In this document: positions 16,679 through 24,280 of the stretch, piece by piece
How the letters are laid out: every line of letters begins with the position of its first letter
How positions within the stretch are numbered: the stretch's first letter is position 1
Origin: an uncultured Clostridiaceae bacterium
GTDB taxonomy: Bacteria; Bacillota; Clostridia; Lachnospirales; Lachnospiraceae
Direction: 5' to 3'
Assembly: GCA_947177415.1 (NCBI GenBank)
Contig: CAMWUK010000029.1
Coordinates: 1 to 39,547 of the forward strand
Length of the DNA: 39,547 bases
The notes under the pieces: model-generated
The model's input: only the letters and a program-made list of their open reading frames with translations
What the model was told of the DNA's origin: nothing
Databases searched by the model: none
Position numbers and translations under genes: made by a program

Positions 16679-17677
16679 ATGGCAAAAATTTATGAATCTA
16701 TTACAGAACTTGTTGGCAAGACACCGTTGCTTGAAATAAAAAATTATGAGAAAAAACATAATTTAAATTCCAAGATTTTAGTAAAATTGGAATACTATAA
16801 TCCAAACCAGAGTGTAAAGGACAGAATTGCCTTAGCAATGGTAGAAGATGCAGAAAAGAAGGGGCTGTTAAAGCCAGGATATACAATTATAGAAACTACC
16901 AGTGGAAATACGGGAATCGGTCTTGCTGCCATTGCAGCTACAAAAGGGTATAAATTCCGTGTGTATATTCAGGATCAAGTCAGCCGGGAAAGATTTCAGG
17001 TAATTAAAGCTTTTGGAGGAGAGACGATAAAGCTGTCCGAAGAGCCTGCTGTTGCCAGAGTGCTGGAAGAGACGGATGGTGACTTTGTTGCAGCAATTAA
17101 AGCACTTAGGGAAGAAGTGCTTTCCAAAGAGAAGGATATTTTTTTCGTGGATCAGGTTTCAAACCCAGCAAATCCAGCTATTCACGAAGCAACCACAGGA
17201 CCGGAAATTTGGGAAGATACCAATGGAAAAGTGGATATTTTGGTTGCAAATGTAGGGACAGGCGGAACGGTATCTGGAGCAGGTAAGTATTTAAAATCCA
17301 AGAACCCTGATATTAAGGTTGTGGCAATCCAACCAGGACCGAATTCTCTTCCAAGTGATGCGAATCCAGAACCGGAAGAAATTACAGGGGTACATCCTTT
17401 TGAGGGCATTCCGGTAGAGAGAGTACCTTCAACAATGAATTTGAATATTTATGATGAGAAGTTTGAAGTAGAGACTATTCAGGCTTATGAAGCTGCCAGA
17501 GATGTGGCAAAGACAGATGGTATTTTGGTTGGTACATCTTCAGGAGCAGCCATTTATGCGGCAACACAGATTGCTAAGAGACCAGAAAATGCTGGTAAAA
17601 CAATTGTGGCAGTGTTGCCGGATACAGGACTCCGTTATCTGTCCACCAATTTATTTAATAAAGAATTTTTAGGTTAG
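16679..17677 (+). CDS. divergent cysteine synthase paralogue inside the nif-like operon
   Basis: 332 residues, 15 bases after nifH, with AGAGGGGGG as ribosome site, and ending 10 bases before nifD. PLP lysine K47 in [10 protein letters not shown] and [11 protein letters not shown] are intact, as is NVGTGGTVSGAG. It differs from the CysK at 13088 in two places. There is an insertion of about ten residues around EETDGDFVAAIKAL. The substrate loop near residues 216-250 is replaced: GPNSLPSDANPEPEE and GVHPFEGIP stand where CysK has [10 protein letters not shown]. That loop closes over the amino-acrylate intermediate, so a different nucleophile or amino-acid substrate is likely. The position between nifH and nifD argues that it consumes the product of the reductase. 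Confidence 0.9.
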   Translation: MAKIYESITELVGKTPLLEIKNYEKKHNLNSKILVKLEYYNPNQSVKDRIALAMVEDAEKKGLLKPGYTIIETTSGNTGIGLAAIAATKGYKFRVYIQDQVSRERFQVIKAFGGETIKLSEEPAVARVLEETDGDFVAAIKALREEVLSKEKDIFFVDQVSNPANPAIHEATTGPEIWEDTNGKVDILVANVGTGGTVSGAGKYLKSKNPDIKVVAIQPGPNSLPSDANPEPEEITGVHPFEGIPVERVPSTMNLNIYDEKFEVETIQAYEAARDVAKTDGILVGTSSGAAIYAATQIAKRPENAGKTIVAVLPDTGLRYLSTNLFNKEFLG

Positions 17678-17687
17678 GAGGAATATT

Positions 17688-19151
17688 ATGGCTATAAATT
17701 TGGAAAGTTCCAATGTTGCTACAAGAGAAAACCGTATCGGATCTATTACCGGCTACATTGGTTCCTTAAGCGATTTGGCAAGCCAAAGTGAGTGTGGAAC
17801 TTTAAAAGGCTGCTCCAGATGTTTTTCACAGTCCAGTACCTGTTTATCAAGCTGTGCATTAGGCCAGCTTTCTGCAATCCGTGATGTGGCAATTATCCAT
17901 CATGGTCCAGCAGGATGTTCTGTGGCAAGTGCAGGAGCTTATTATTTGGATAAGGTTATGGCGAAAAAACGTGGTGTAACCAACGATACTGTATATGTGG
18001 GAACAGATATGAATGAGAGAGATACCATATTTGGTTCTACAGAGGCTTTGAGAAAAATTATTTTGGAAGTAAATAAGAGATATTCTCCCAAAGCAATCTT
18101 TGTAACCAGTTCCTGTGCAACAGGTATTATTGGTGAGGATATTGATAGTGTGGTAGATGAGGTGAAAGATGAAATTGATGTACCAATTGTGGCGGTACAC
18201 TGTGAAGGTTTTAAATCAAGAATCTGGGCAACTGGCTTTGATATTTCCGATCATGCTGTACTGAGCAGTATTGTACAGCCGCCAAAACAAAAACGAAATA
18301 CCATCAATTTCAAAAATTTTTATGAGAGTGCCAGACCGGAAATTATTGAGATATTCAAAAATTTTGACTTAGAACCTATCTTTTTATATTGTAATTCCAC
18401 AGTAGAGGAGTTGAGCCATATATCGGAATCTCTTGCTACGACTTGTATTTGTGGAACACTAGGAAATTATCTGGGAAATGCATTAGAAGAAAAATATGGT
18501 GTACCGTACGTAAGAAGCATTAACCAGTGTGGAATTATAGGTTTTGAAACATGGCTTCGTGAAATTGGAAAAGTTACAGACAGAAGTGATAAAGTAGAAA
18601 AATACATTCAAGAACAACGGGCAATCTATATACCTCAAATAGAAGAAATTAAGAAAGAACTGAAAGGACTTCGTGCAGTCATTGGTATGGGACCAGGCTA
18701 CACTTTTGAAGTATCAAGAGTTTTGAATGAATTAGGCATAGAGGTTGTATGGGCATTGGCATGGCATTATGACAAAAAGTATGAAAATGGGGATGTTCCT
18801 CCATCTATGAAATATCTTTTGGATAATGAAATTGATTTTGAAGCAAGTGTGGCAGACCAGCAGAATTTTGAAGTAATGAATATTTTACATAAGTATCAGC
18901 CGGATTTATATCTTTCCAGACATCCGGGATCTACGGTATGGGCAATTAAGAATGGAACACCTGCGGTATATGTGGCAGATGAATATATGATATTTGGTTA
19001 TAAACATACCTTAGAATTTGCCCGCACTATTTTGGACACTATCCGTAACAGGAGTTTTGAACAGAATCTGGCAAAGAGAGTAAAACTGCCTTATACAGAC
19101 TGGTGGTATAATCAGAGTGTTGGCACATTTTTAGAGGAGGGAAAGAAGTAA
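17688..19151 (+). CDS. NifD-like nitrogenase alpha subunit, pair 1
   Basis: 487 residues with GGAGG upstream. P-cluster cysteines are present at C56 (SSCALGQ), C77 (HHGPAGC) and C143 (SSCATGIIGEDI). C255 stands 12 residues before EEKYGVPY, just as the cofactor ligand Cys275 does in molybdenum NifD. The segment HCEGFKS aligns with RCEGFRG of NifD, but the following QSLGHH is absent. Where NifD has the homocitrate-side His442, hand alignment puts an alanine in VYVADEYM. The N-terminus has extra cysteines (C36, C42, C45, C52). It is therefore a nitrogenase-like reductase with P-cluster and a cofactor of NifB origin, unlikely to fix N2. Stop and nifK start overlap (TAATG). Confidence 0.9.
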   Translation: MAINLESSNVATRENRIGSITGYIGSLSDLASQSECGTLKGCSRCFSQSSTCLSSCALGQLSAIRDVAIIHHGPAGCSVASAGAYYLDKVMAKKRGVTNDTVYVGTDMNERDTIFGSTEALRKIILEVNKRYSPKAIFVTSSCATGIIGEDIDSVVDEVKDEIDVPIVAVHCEGFKSRIWATGFDISDHAVLSSIVQPPKQKRNTINFKNFYESARPEIIEIFKNFDLEPIFLYCNSTVEELSHISESLATTCICGTLGNYLGNALEEKYGVPYVRSINQCGIIGFETWLREIGKVTDRSDKVEKYIQEQRAIYIPQIEEIKKELKGLRAVIGMGPGYTFEVSRVLNELGIEVVWALAWHYDKKYENGDVPPSMKYLLDNEIDFEASVADQQNFEVMNILHKYQPDLYLSRHPGSTVWAIKNGTPAVYVADEYMIFGYKHTLEFARTILDTIRNRSFEQNLAKRVKLPYTDWWYNQSVGTFLEEGKK

Positions 19152-20449
19152 TGGCGAAATTATTAGATAAGCAGAGATATAAATGTGCTCTTGGAGCCAT
19201 GCAAACCGTACAGGCAATTACAAGAGCGGTTCCGGTACTTCATTCAGGCCCTGGATGTGCACAGAAACTTTCAGATTCCATTGGAAGTTCAGGCTATTTT
19301 TCGCCAAATATCTTCCCATGTACCAGTATCAATGAGAAAGATGTTGTGTTTGGTGGTGCAAAAAAATTAGAGACAACCATCGAAAATGCACTCAAGGTAA
19401 TTGATGCGGATCTGTATGTGGTACTGACAGGCTGTATTCCGGAAATTGTAGGAGATGATACAGGAGAGGTGGTAAGCAGATTTGCAGATGCTGATAAGCC
19501 TGTTATCTACGCATCCACAGCTGGATTTAAAGGGAATAATTATATTGGACATGAACAGATTATAGATGCATTGATAGAGCAGTATCTGGAGAAGTCCGAA
19601 GAAAAAGAGAAAGGTCTGGTAAATATCTGGGCAGATGTGCCTTATCAGGATTTGTTCTGGCTGGGCAATATCAAAGAACTGGAGAGACTCCTCTCTGAAA
19701 TCGGATTGACGCCAAATACAATTTTTGGCTATAACAGAGGAATTGAAAATATCAATAAGATTCCAAAGGCAGAATTTAATCTTCTTGTGTCACCTTGGGT
19801 ATCTGTGGGGAATATGAAGAAAATGGAGAAAAAATTAGGAATTCCGTATCTTCATTATCAAACACTGCCAATTGGTGCATACGAAACAAGTCAATTTCTG
19901 CGGAAAGTTGGAGAGTATGCAGGAGTATCAGAGGAAAAGGTAGAAGATGTGATTCGTGAACATGAGGAGTATTACTATTATCTGATTGAAAGATATGCAG
20001 ATCTTTTCCTTGAAAACAGGGTAATTAACAAACAATTTTCTGTTGTGGCAGATGCCCAGTATGCTTTGGGAATTACAAAGTTCCTGGCAAATGATCTAGG
20101 GCTTGTGCCAGCAAAACAGTTTATTGTAGATGATACACCGAAGCAGTATAGAGAAGCAATTGCTGAGGAATTTAAGAAGTTAAATTTTGATTTACAGGCA
20201 GAAGTAGTTTTTGAGACTGACAGCTATAAGATACATAATCAGATCCAAGAACATGATTATCATGGTTATCCTCTGATTCTGGGAAGCTACTATGAAAAGG
20301 AACTTACAGAAAGTTTAAAAGGCAATTATTTGAATATTTCATGGCCAGTGCAGGACAAAGTAGTATTGGATGATTTTTATGTGGGATATACAGGTGGAAT
20401 CCGTTTAATTGAAGATATCTATACGGTGGCTGTCCAGAGATTTAATTAA
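19151..20449 (+). CDS. NifK-like nitrogenase beta subunit, pair 1
   Basis: 432 residues; the ATG overlaps the nifD stop by one base, so the two subunits are translationally coupled. P-cluster cysteines are C12 (KCALGAMQ), C36 (HSGPGCAQ) and C95 (LTGCIPEIVGDD). It lacks the N-terminal extension of classical NifK and is shorter (about 520 residues is usual), as in the nitrogenase-like group IV proteins. Other family features are NEKDVVFGGAKKLETTI and a C-terminal YTGGIRLIEDIY. It would form the alpha2-beta2 complex with the upstream protein and sit on the NifH docking surface. Confidence 0.9.
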   Translation: MAKLLDKQRYKCALGAMQTVQAITRAVPVLHSGPGCAQKLSDSIGSSGYFSPNIFPCTSINEKDVVFGGAKKLETTIENALKVIDADLYVVLTGCIPEIVGDDTGEVVSRFADADKPVIYASTAGFKGNNYIGHEQIIDALIEQYLEKSEEKEKGLVNIWADVPYQDLFWLGNIKELERLLSEIGLTPNTIFGYNRGIENINKIPKAEFNLLVSPWVSVGNMKKMEKKLGIPYLHYQTLPIGAYETSQFLRKVGEYAGVSEEKVEDVIREHEEYYYYLIERYADLFLENRVINKQFSVVADAQYALGITKFLANDLGLVPAKQFIVDDTPKQYREAIAEEFKKLNFDLQAEVVFETDSYKIHNQIQEHDYHGYPLILGSYYEKELTESLKGNYLNISWPVQDKVVLDDFYVGYTGGIRLIEDIYTVAVQRFN

Positions 20450-20472
20450 TAGTTGATATGGAGGCAGGAAAG

Positions 20473-20934
20473 ATGTCATATAAAATAGCAATTGCATCCT
20501 CTGATGGAAAGCAGATTGACCAAACTTTCGGTCAGGCAAAGAGTTTTGCGATATATGAAGTGACAGGCGATAAGTGCAGCAAAATAGATGAAAGAGTTTT
20601 TCATCAGGAAGAGGAACAGGAAAATACCATGTCCTTACAGGGTAGCAGTAAGGCAGAACCAAGTTGCAAAAATGGCACTTCTAAAGGTTGTGGTCAAGGG
20701 AAAGGCTGTAGTGGCGGAAATGGTTGTGGTGGTGATGTATCTGCCAAAGTGGAACTTATTTCGGATTGTAGGTGTATTGTCTGCAAAAAAATAGGGTTTC
20801 ACATTCAAAAGCAGTTGGAGAGAAAGGCGATTTCTGCATTCGATGTTACCTGTACAGTGGAAGAGGCTTTAAGCAAGATATCAAATTATTTTAGCCATAT
20901 TGATAATCATAAATCCTTGCGGGGGCAAAGATAA
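20473..20934 (+). CDS. NifX-like protein with Cys/Gly-rich loop
   Basis: 153 residues from ATG 20473 (GCAGGAAAG upstream; an earlier ATG at 20458 lacks a site). The ends match the Nitro_FeMo-Co fold: YKIAIASSDGKQIDQTFGQA and, late, a KIGFHIQKQLERK-like helix. In the middle, about residues 58-95, is an insertion very rich in Cys, Gly, Lys and Ser (SCKNGTSKGCGQGKGC, then SGGNGCGGD). Two more cysteines follow (CRCIVC). The loop looks like a metal- or cluster-binding arm. The histidine of the usual NQHFG is replaced by DQTFG. It probably carries a cofactor precursor or metal for pair 1. It is the last gene of the first nif-like operon. Confidence 0.82.
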   Translation: MSYKIAIASSDGKQIDQTFGQAKSFAIYEVTGDKCSKIDERVFHQEEEQENTMSLQGSSKAEPSCKNGTSKGCGQGKGCSGGNGCGGDVSAKVELISDCRCIVCKKIGFHIQKQLERKAISAFDVTCTVEEALSKISNYFSHIDNHKSLRGQR

Positions 20935-20999
20935 AATTGTTCATGGGCTGCAATACAATATATAAATAATAATATATAAAAATATTTTATATAGATATT

Positions 21000-21042
21000 A
21001 AAACCGAAGATGGAATAGAGAGTTCTGTCTTCGGTTTTCTTG
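21000..21042 (+). terminator. terminator of the first nif-like operon
   Basis: AAACCGAAGA (21001-21010) pairs with TCTTCGGTTT (21028-21037), followed by TCTTGT. Confidence 0.8.
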
Positions 21043-21109
21043 TCTGATGGTAGGCATTTGCGAAACTCAATTTACTCATAGAGTTTCGCAATTACCTATT
21101 GTCTGATGG
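21040..21109. repeat. hairpin flanked by 11-bp direct repeats
   Basis: TTGTCTGATGG occurs at 21040-21050 and 21099-21109. Between them is an 11-bp perfect stem, TTGCGAAACTC (21058-21068) and GAGTTTCGCAA (21081-21091), extended by outer GGTA/TTACC. Direct repeats around a palindrome resemble a small inserted element with a target-site duplication, or an intrinsic terminator duplicated with its flank. Confidence 0.5.
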
Positions 21110-21137
21110 AATGGAAAGGAGAAAAAAATGACATTAA

Positions 21138-21236
21138 ATTAGCTGCTTTAACCAGTATTACAAAAAGGTATTTAAGGAGTTAAATCTGGAATTTGAAAGC
21201 ATTGCTGAGTATGGGGTGTATGCTTACAAAGAGTGA
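21138..21236 (+). pseudogene. unidentified gene remnant
   Basis: A short open stretch without a start codon reads ISCFNQYYKKVFKELNLEFE and then SIAEYGVYAYKE before a TGA. It looks like the C-terminal end of some protein, but I cannot name the family. The upstream AAGGAG-AAAAAAATG has lost its frame. It lies in a gap of about 370 bases that otherwise holds a terminator and a hairpin. Confidence 0.3.
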
Positions 21237-21305
21237 CAAATAAGGTAGAAAATAGTATAGTAAAAAGACAGGATAAATAGATGGAAATTAAGGAGATAAC
21301 GATTG

Positions 21306-21818
21306 ATGAGCAAGAAAGAAGATTATCAAATTAGACATGCATTACTTTCTGACTTAGATGCGGTTGCGGAGTTGGAGAGCCTGTGTTTTTCAAAAGCAGA
21401 TGGGGCTACACGGGAAAGCTTTGAGGAAAGGCTTAAAGTTTTCCCAGACCATTTTTGGCTTTTGGAGAAGGATGGTATTTTAGTTAGTATGGTAAATGGT
21501 ATGGTAACACACAATGATATTCTTGAGGATGAGATGTATACAAATGCCAAAATCCACGATGAACAAGGGGGATGGCAGATGATTTTTGGTGTGGAAACAA
21601 GACCAGATTACCAGCGTAGGGGATTTGCTGAAATGCTATTGAAACAGGTAATTGCAGATGTAAGGAAACAGAAAAGAAAAGGTCTGGTTCTTACCTGTAA
21701 GGAACACATGGTACATTATTATGAGAAATTTGGAGTTATAAATGAAGGATTGTCAGAGTCAACCCATGGCGGAGCAGAATGGTATCACATGAGATACCAG
21801 ATGAAAATAGAGTTCTGA
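21306..21818 (+). CDS. GNAT-family N-acetyltransferase
   Basis: 170 residues from ATG 21306 with AAGGAG upstream. It is a GNAT fold: HALLSDLDAVAELESLCF at the start, the acetyl-CoA loop in TRPDYQRRGFAEMLLKQ (Q/R-x-x-G-x-A type), and HYYEKFGVINEG at the end. It would acetylate a small molecule or a protein amino group; the substrate is not evident. It stands in its own unit between the first nif-like operon and the Rrf2 gene, so a link to sulfur metabolism is uncertain. Confidence 0.85.
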   Translation: MSKKEDYQIRHALLSDLDAVAELESLCFSKADGATRESFEERLKVFPDHFWLLEKDGILVSMVNGMVTHNDILEDEMYTNAKIHDEQGGWQMIFGVETRPDYQRRGFAEMLLKQVIADVRKQKRKGLVLTCKEHMVHYYEKFGVINEGLSESTHGGAEWYHMRYQMKIEF

Positions 21819-21850
21819 AAGGTAGAATATATTAATGTAAGTAATGGAGC

Positions 21851-21898
21851 AGACACTTATTGTCAAAAAGAAAGCAAGATTATAGACAATAAGTGTCT
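21851..21898 (+). terminator. stem-loop after the GNAT gene
   Basis: AGACACTTATTGTC (21851-21864) pairs perfectly with GACAATAAGTGTCT (21885-21898), with a 20-base loop. The downstream T-run is weak (TCCTGTATTTCT), but placement fits a terminator. Confidence 0.6.
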
Positions 21899-21918
21899 TC
21901 CTGTATTTCTATGCAAAC

Positions 21919-21946
21919 GTAACTGTTCATGGTTCTGAACAGTTAC
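21919..21946. repeat. 28-bp palindrome, GTAAC family
   Basis: GTAACTGTTCA-TGGTTC-TGAACAGTTAC, perfect arms; very close to the copy at 6287. It lies directly upstream of the rrf2 promoter. Confidence 0.8.
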
Positions 21947-21974
21947 ATGTAAACAAATAATATATTGAAAAAAT

Positions 21975-22029
21975 CTATCACAGATTATAGAAAAAAATAT
22001 ATTGATAATTCCTATAGGAATAGTATAAT
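21975..22029 (+). promoter_or_regulatory. rrf2 promoter with two palindromic operator boxes
   Basis: Box 1 is CTATCACAGATTATAG (21975-21990, CTAT/ATAG ends). Box 2 is the perfect palindrome TCCTATAGGA (22010-22019), within the 16-bp spacer between TTGATA (22002-22007) and TATAAT (22024-22029). Both boxes recur with almost the same spacing upstream of the rhodanese-thiF gene (26246-26301). A repressor on box 2 would block polymerase. The natural candidate is the Rrf2 protein itself. Confidence 0.72.
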
Positions 22030-22049
22030 AAAAGAGTGTGGAATAAAGC

Positions 22050-22109
22050 ATGTTATCAAAAGTAATCCACCCATTTGGGTGTTTTTTAATCATAAGGAGG
22101 ATTTTATGA
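22050..22109 (+). other. possible leader ORF and small hairpin before rrf2
   Basis: An ATG at 22050 opens a 19-codon frame (MLSKVIHPFGCFLIIRRIL) whose TGA overlaps the rrf2 start as ATGA. Within it, CACCC-ATTT-GGGTG (22068-22081) is followed by six T, which looks like a weak terminator. The leader includes a Cys codon. There is no good ribosome binding site for it, so it may be chance; if real, it could couple translation to rrf2 expression. Confidence 0.3.
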
Positions 22110-22543
22110 AAATATCGACGAAAGGAAAAAATGCGATAAAGATAATGTTGGATATGGCAACTTATTATACAGGAGAGCCGGTAAAAGTTAAGGATATAGC
22201 CAGACGGCAAAATATATCTGGAAAATATCTGGAACAAATTATGACTGTATTACAAAAAGCTGCGTTGGTAAAAAGCATCAGGGGAGCATACGGAGGATAT
22301 TTACTTAAATACCCTCCAGAAGAATATACTATGGGACAGATTCTTAAAGCGGTAGAGGGAAGTATGTCTCCGACAGATTGTGTTGGTGAAAATGGGACAC
22401 CATGTGAAATGAAAGCGAATTGTGTCAGTTTTCGGTTATGGGAAAAGCTAGATAATGCAATAAATGATGTTTTGGAAGGAATTACTTTAGCAGATATGCT
22501 GGAATGGCAGAATGAACTTCTGGTAGACCAGTATGTTATATAA
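22106..22543 (+). CDS. Rrf2-family regulator (CymR/IscR-like)
   Basis: 145 residues from ATG 22106 with AAGGAGG eight bases upstream. The winged helix shows MKISTKGKNAIKIMLDMATY, RQNISGKYLEQIMTVLQKA and the wing IRGAYGGYLL. Three cysteines, C92, C100 and C106, stand where IscR-type proteins bind a [2Fe-2S] cluster, although the C-x7-C spacing differs from IscR (C-x5-C). It may therefore read iron-sulfur status. Alternatively, like CymR, it may read cysteine supply by binding serine acetyltransferase/CysK; the serine acetyltransferase gene is directly downstream. It probably controls itself and the second nif-like operon through the shared palindromes. I leave the symbol open because the cysteine triad and the context point to different relatives. 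Confidence 0.88.
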   Translation: MKISTKGKNAIKIMLDMATYYTGEPVKVKDIARRQNISGKYLEQIMTVLQKAALVKSIRGAYGGYLLKYPPEEYTMGQILKAVEGSMSPTDCVGENGTPCEMKANCVSFRLWEKLDNAINDVLEGITLADMLEWQNELLVDQYVI

Positions 22544-22578
22544 TTGGGTCACCGCACCAGAAAGGCAGGAGAATTTAT

Positions 22579-23475
22579 ATGATGCAGTCAAATCATGAGA
22601 AAATAGAAAATATAGTTCAGTTAATACTCAATGACTATGAAGATGACAGAGCAGTCAATAAGACAGATTTATACAATCAGCCAAATAAAGAGGCAATTAT
22701 TGATGTGGTAGAAAAACTTCTAAAAATTTTATACCCTGGATATTACAGTGATAAGGTATATAAAATTTACAGTCTTAAAAACAATATGTCAGCAACCATT
22801 GAAGATGTTATATTTCATCTGAAAAAGCAAATTATGGTTGTTTTAAAATATGCAAATGCTTGTTCGGATATTACGGATATAGAACTAGACGAAAGAGCAA
22901 AAAATATAACATACAGTTTTATGGAAAAAATTCCACAAATCCGATCCTATCTGGATACAGATATCCAAGCAGCATACGAAGGGGATCCGGCAGCCGCCAG
23001 CAAGGATGAAGTAATCCTTTCTTATCCGGGACTGTATGCAGTTTCTATTTATAGAATAGCACATGAGCTTTTTTTACTTAATGTGCCTATGATACCAAGA
23101 ATAATGACAGAATATGCACATAGTGTAACAGGGATTGATATCCATCCAGGAGCATCCATTGGAAAATATTTCTTTATGGATCACGGAACTGGAATTGTAA
23201 TTGGAGAGACAACAGTAATTGGAGAACATGTCAAAATATATCAGGGAGTTACTTTAGGTGGATTGTCAACAAAGGGCGGACAGAAACTAAAAGGAATAAA
23301 GAGGCATCCAACCATAGGAGATAATGTTACCATTTATTCTGGTGCATCTATTTTAGGTGGAGATACTGTGATTGAAGAAAATGTTGTGGTAGGAGGTAAT
23401 ACTTTTGTTACAAAATCTATTGAAAAAGGTACAAGAGTAAGTGCAAAGGAACAAGAACTACAGTTTAAAAATTAA
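22579..23475 (+). CDS. cysE: serine O-acetyltransferase
   Basis: 298 residues with AGGAGAA upstream; either of two adjacent ATGs could start it. A helical N-terminal part (1-180) includes YPGLYAVSIYRIAHEL. A left-handed beta-helix of hexapeptide repeats follows, with DIHPGASIGKYFFMDHGTG, VIGETTVIGEHVKIYQGVTL and a C-terminal VVVGGNTFV. It makes O-acetylserine from serine and acetyl-CoA, the acceptor used by both cysteine synthases of the window. It lies 35 bases after rrf2, so it shares its promoter, an arrangement typical of cysteine regulons. Confidence 0.93.
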   Translation: MMQSNHEKIENIVQLILNDYEDDRAVNKTDLYNQPNKEAIIDVVEKLLKILYPGYYSDKVYKIYSLKNNMSATIEDVIFHLKKQIMVVLKYANACSDITDIELDERAKNITYSFMEKIPQIRSYLDTDIQAAYEGDPAAASKDEVILSYPGLYAVSIYRIAHELFLLNVPMIPRIMTEYAHSVTGIDIHPGASIGKYFFMDHGTGIVIGETTVIGEHVKIYQGVTLGGLSTKGGQKLKGIKRHPTIGDNVTIYSGASILGGDTVIEENVVVGGNTFVTKSIEKGTRVSAKEQELQFKN

Positions 23476-23495
23476 TATGATCTGAGGTGGTTTTT

Positions 23496-24131
23496 ATGAA
23501 AAATATATTATGCTTTGGTGATTCCAATACATACGGACTTATTCCGAAAGAGGGTGGAAGATACCCTTGGGGGATAAGATGGACAAGTATTTTAAATGAA
23601 AAATTGGGACTAGAGAATTACCGGGTTATAGAAGAAGGATTATGTGGCAGAACAACAATATTTGACGATCCACTGCGGGATGGAAGACGTGGAACGGAAA
23701 TGTTTTCTGCTATTCTAGAATCACATAATCCTATAGATACCGTTATAATAATGCTAGGGACAAATGATTGTAAAACAGTATATGGGGCAACTGCTGATAT
23801 TATTGGAAAAGGAGTGACCAAATTGATAGGTCAAATCCGCACATACGCAAAAGAAAGTAAGATATTGCTGATATCGCCTATACATCTTGGAGAATGTGTA
23901 TGGAAAAAAGATTATGATCCGGAGTTTTCGCCTGTATCTGTGACGGTATCAAAAGAATTAGCAGAGGTCTATAAAAGGGTATCTGAAAAAGAAAATACAT
24001 ATTTTCTGGATGCATCCCTTTATGCAAATCCAAGCAATACAGATCAGGAGCATTTGGGAGAAGAAGGACATAGCCAGCTGGCAGAGGCTGTATGGAATAA
24101 GATAAGAGAAATAGAAATTAAAGCAGGTTAA
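23496..24131 (+). CDS. SGNH/GDSL-family hydrolase
   Basis: 211 residues from ATG 23496 with GAGGTGG upstream. The four family blocks are visible: FGDSNTYGL (block I, catalytic Ser), GLCGRTT (block II, Gly), MLGTNDCK (block III, Asn) and DQEHLGEEGH (block V, catalytic Asp and His). There is no signal peptide, so it acts in the cytoplasm. Relatives hydrolyse acyl or aryl esters or deacetylate small molecules. Downstream of serine acetyltransferase it may remove acetyl groups from cysteine-related compounds; that is inference from context. Confidence 0.88.
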   Translation: MKNILCFGDSNTYGLIPKEGGRYPWGIRWTSILNEKLGLENYRVIEEGLCGRTTIFDDPLRDGRRGTEMFSAILESHNPIDTVIIMLGTNDCKTVYGATADIIGKGVTKLIGQIRTYAKESKILLISPIHLGECVWKKDYDPEFSPVSVTVSKELAEVYKRVSEKENTYFLDASLYANPSNTDQEHLGEEGHSQLAEAVWNKIREIEIKAG

Positions 24132-24249
24132 TCCATACATAGAAGAAAATATTTTCAAGAGTGTGGAAAATGTCAGTTTAGATACTATAGTTAGCTATAA
24201 ACAAAATGATAAGAAACATTATTTTTTGGAAGGGTATGACAAGGAATAA
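24115..24249 (+). pseudogene. C-terminal gene remnant between the SGNH and LarE genes
   Basis: With no start codon, one frame reads LKQVNPYIEENIFKSVENVS and then LDTIVSYKQNDKKHYFLEGY-DKE before a TAA. It looks like a real protein tail that lost its body. I do not recognise the family. Together with the truncated ABC ATPase at 25131 it suggests deletions in this operon. Confidence 0.35.
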
Positions 24250-24280
24250 ATTGTAACAGAATTAAGATGGGAGATGTGGC

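Noticed and set aside
17688-20449. Protochlorophyllide/chlorophyllide reductase or F430 (CfbCD) system
   Set aside because: A NifB and NifX-like proteins are present and the cofactor cysteine is kept; tetrapyrrole reductases need no NifB, and no tetrapyrrole genes are nearby.
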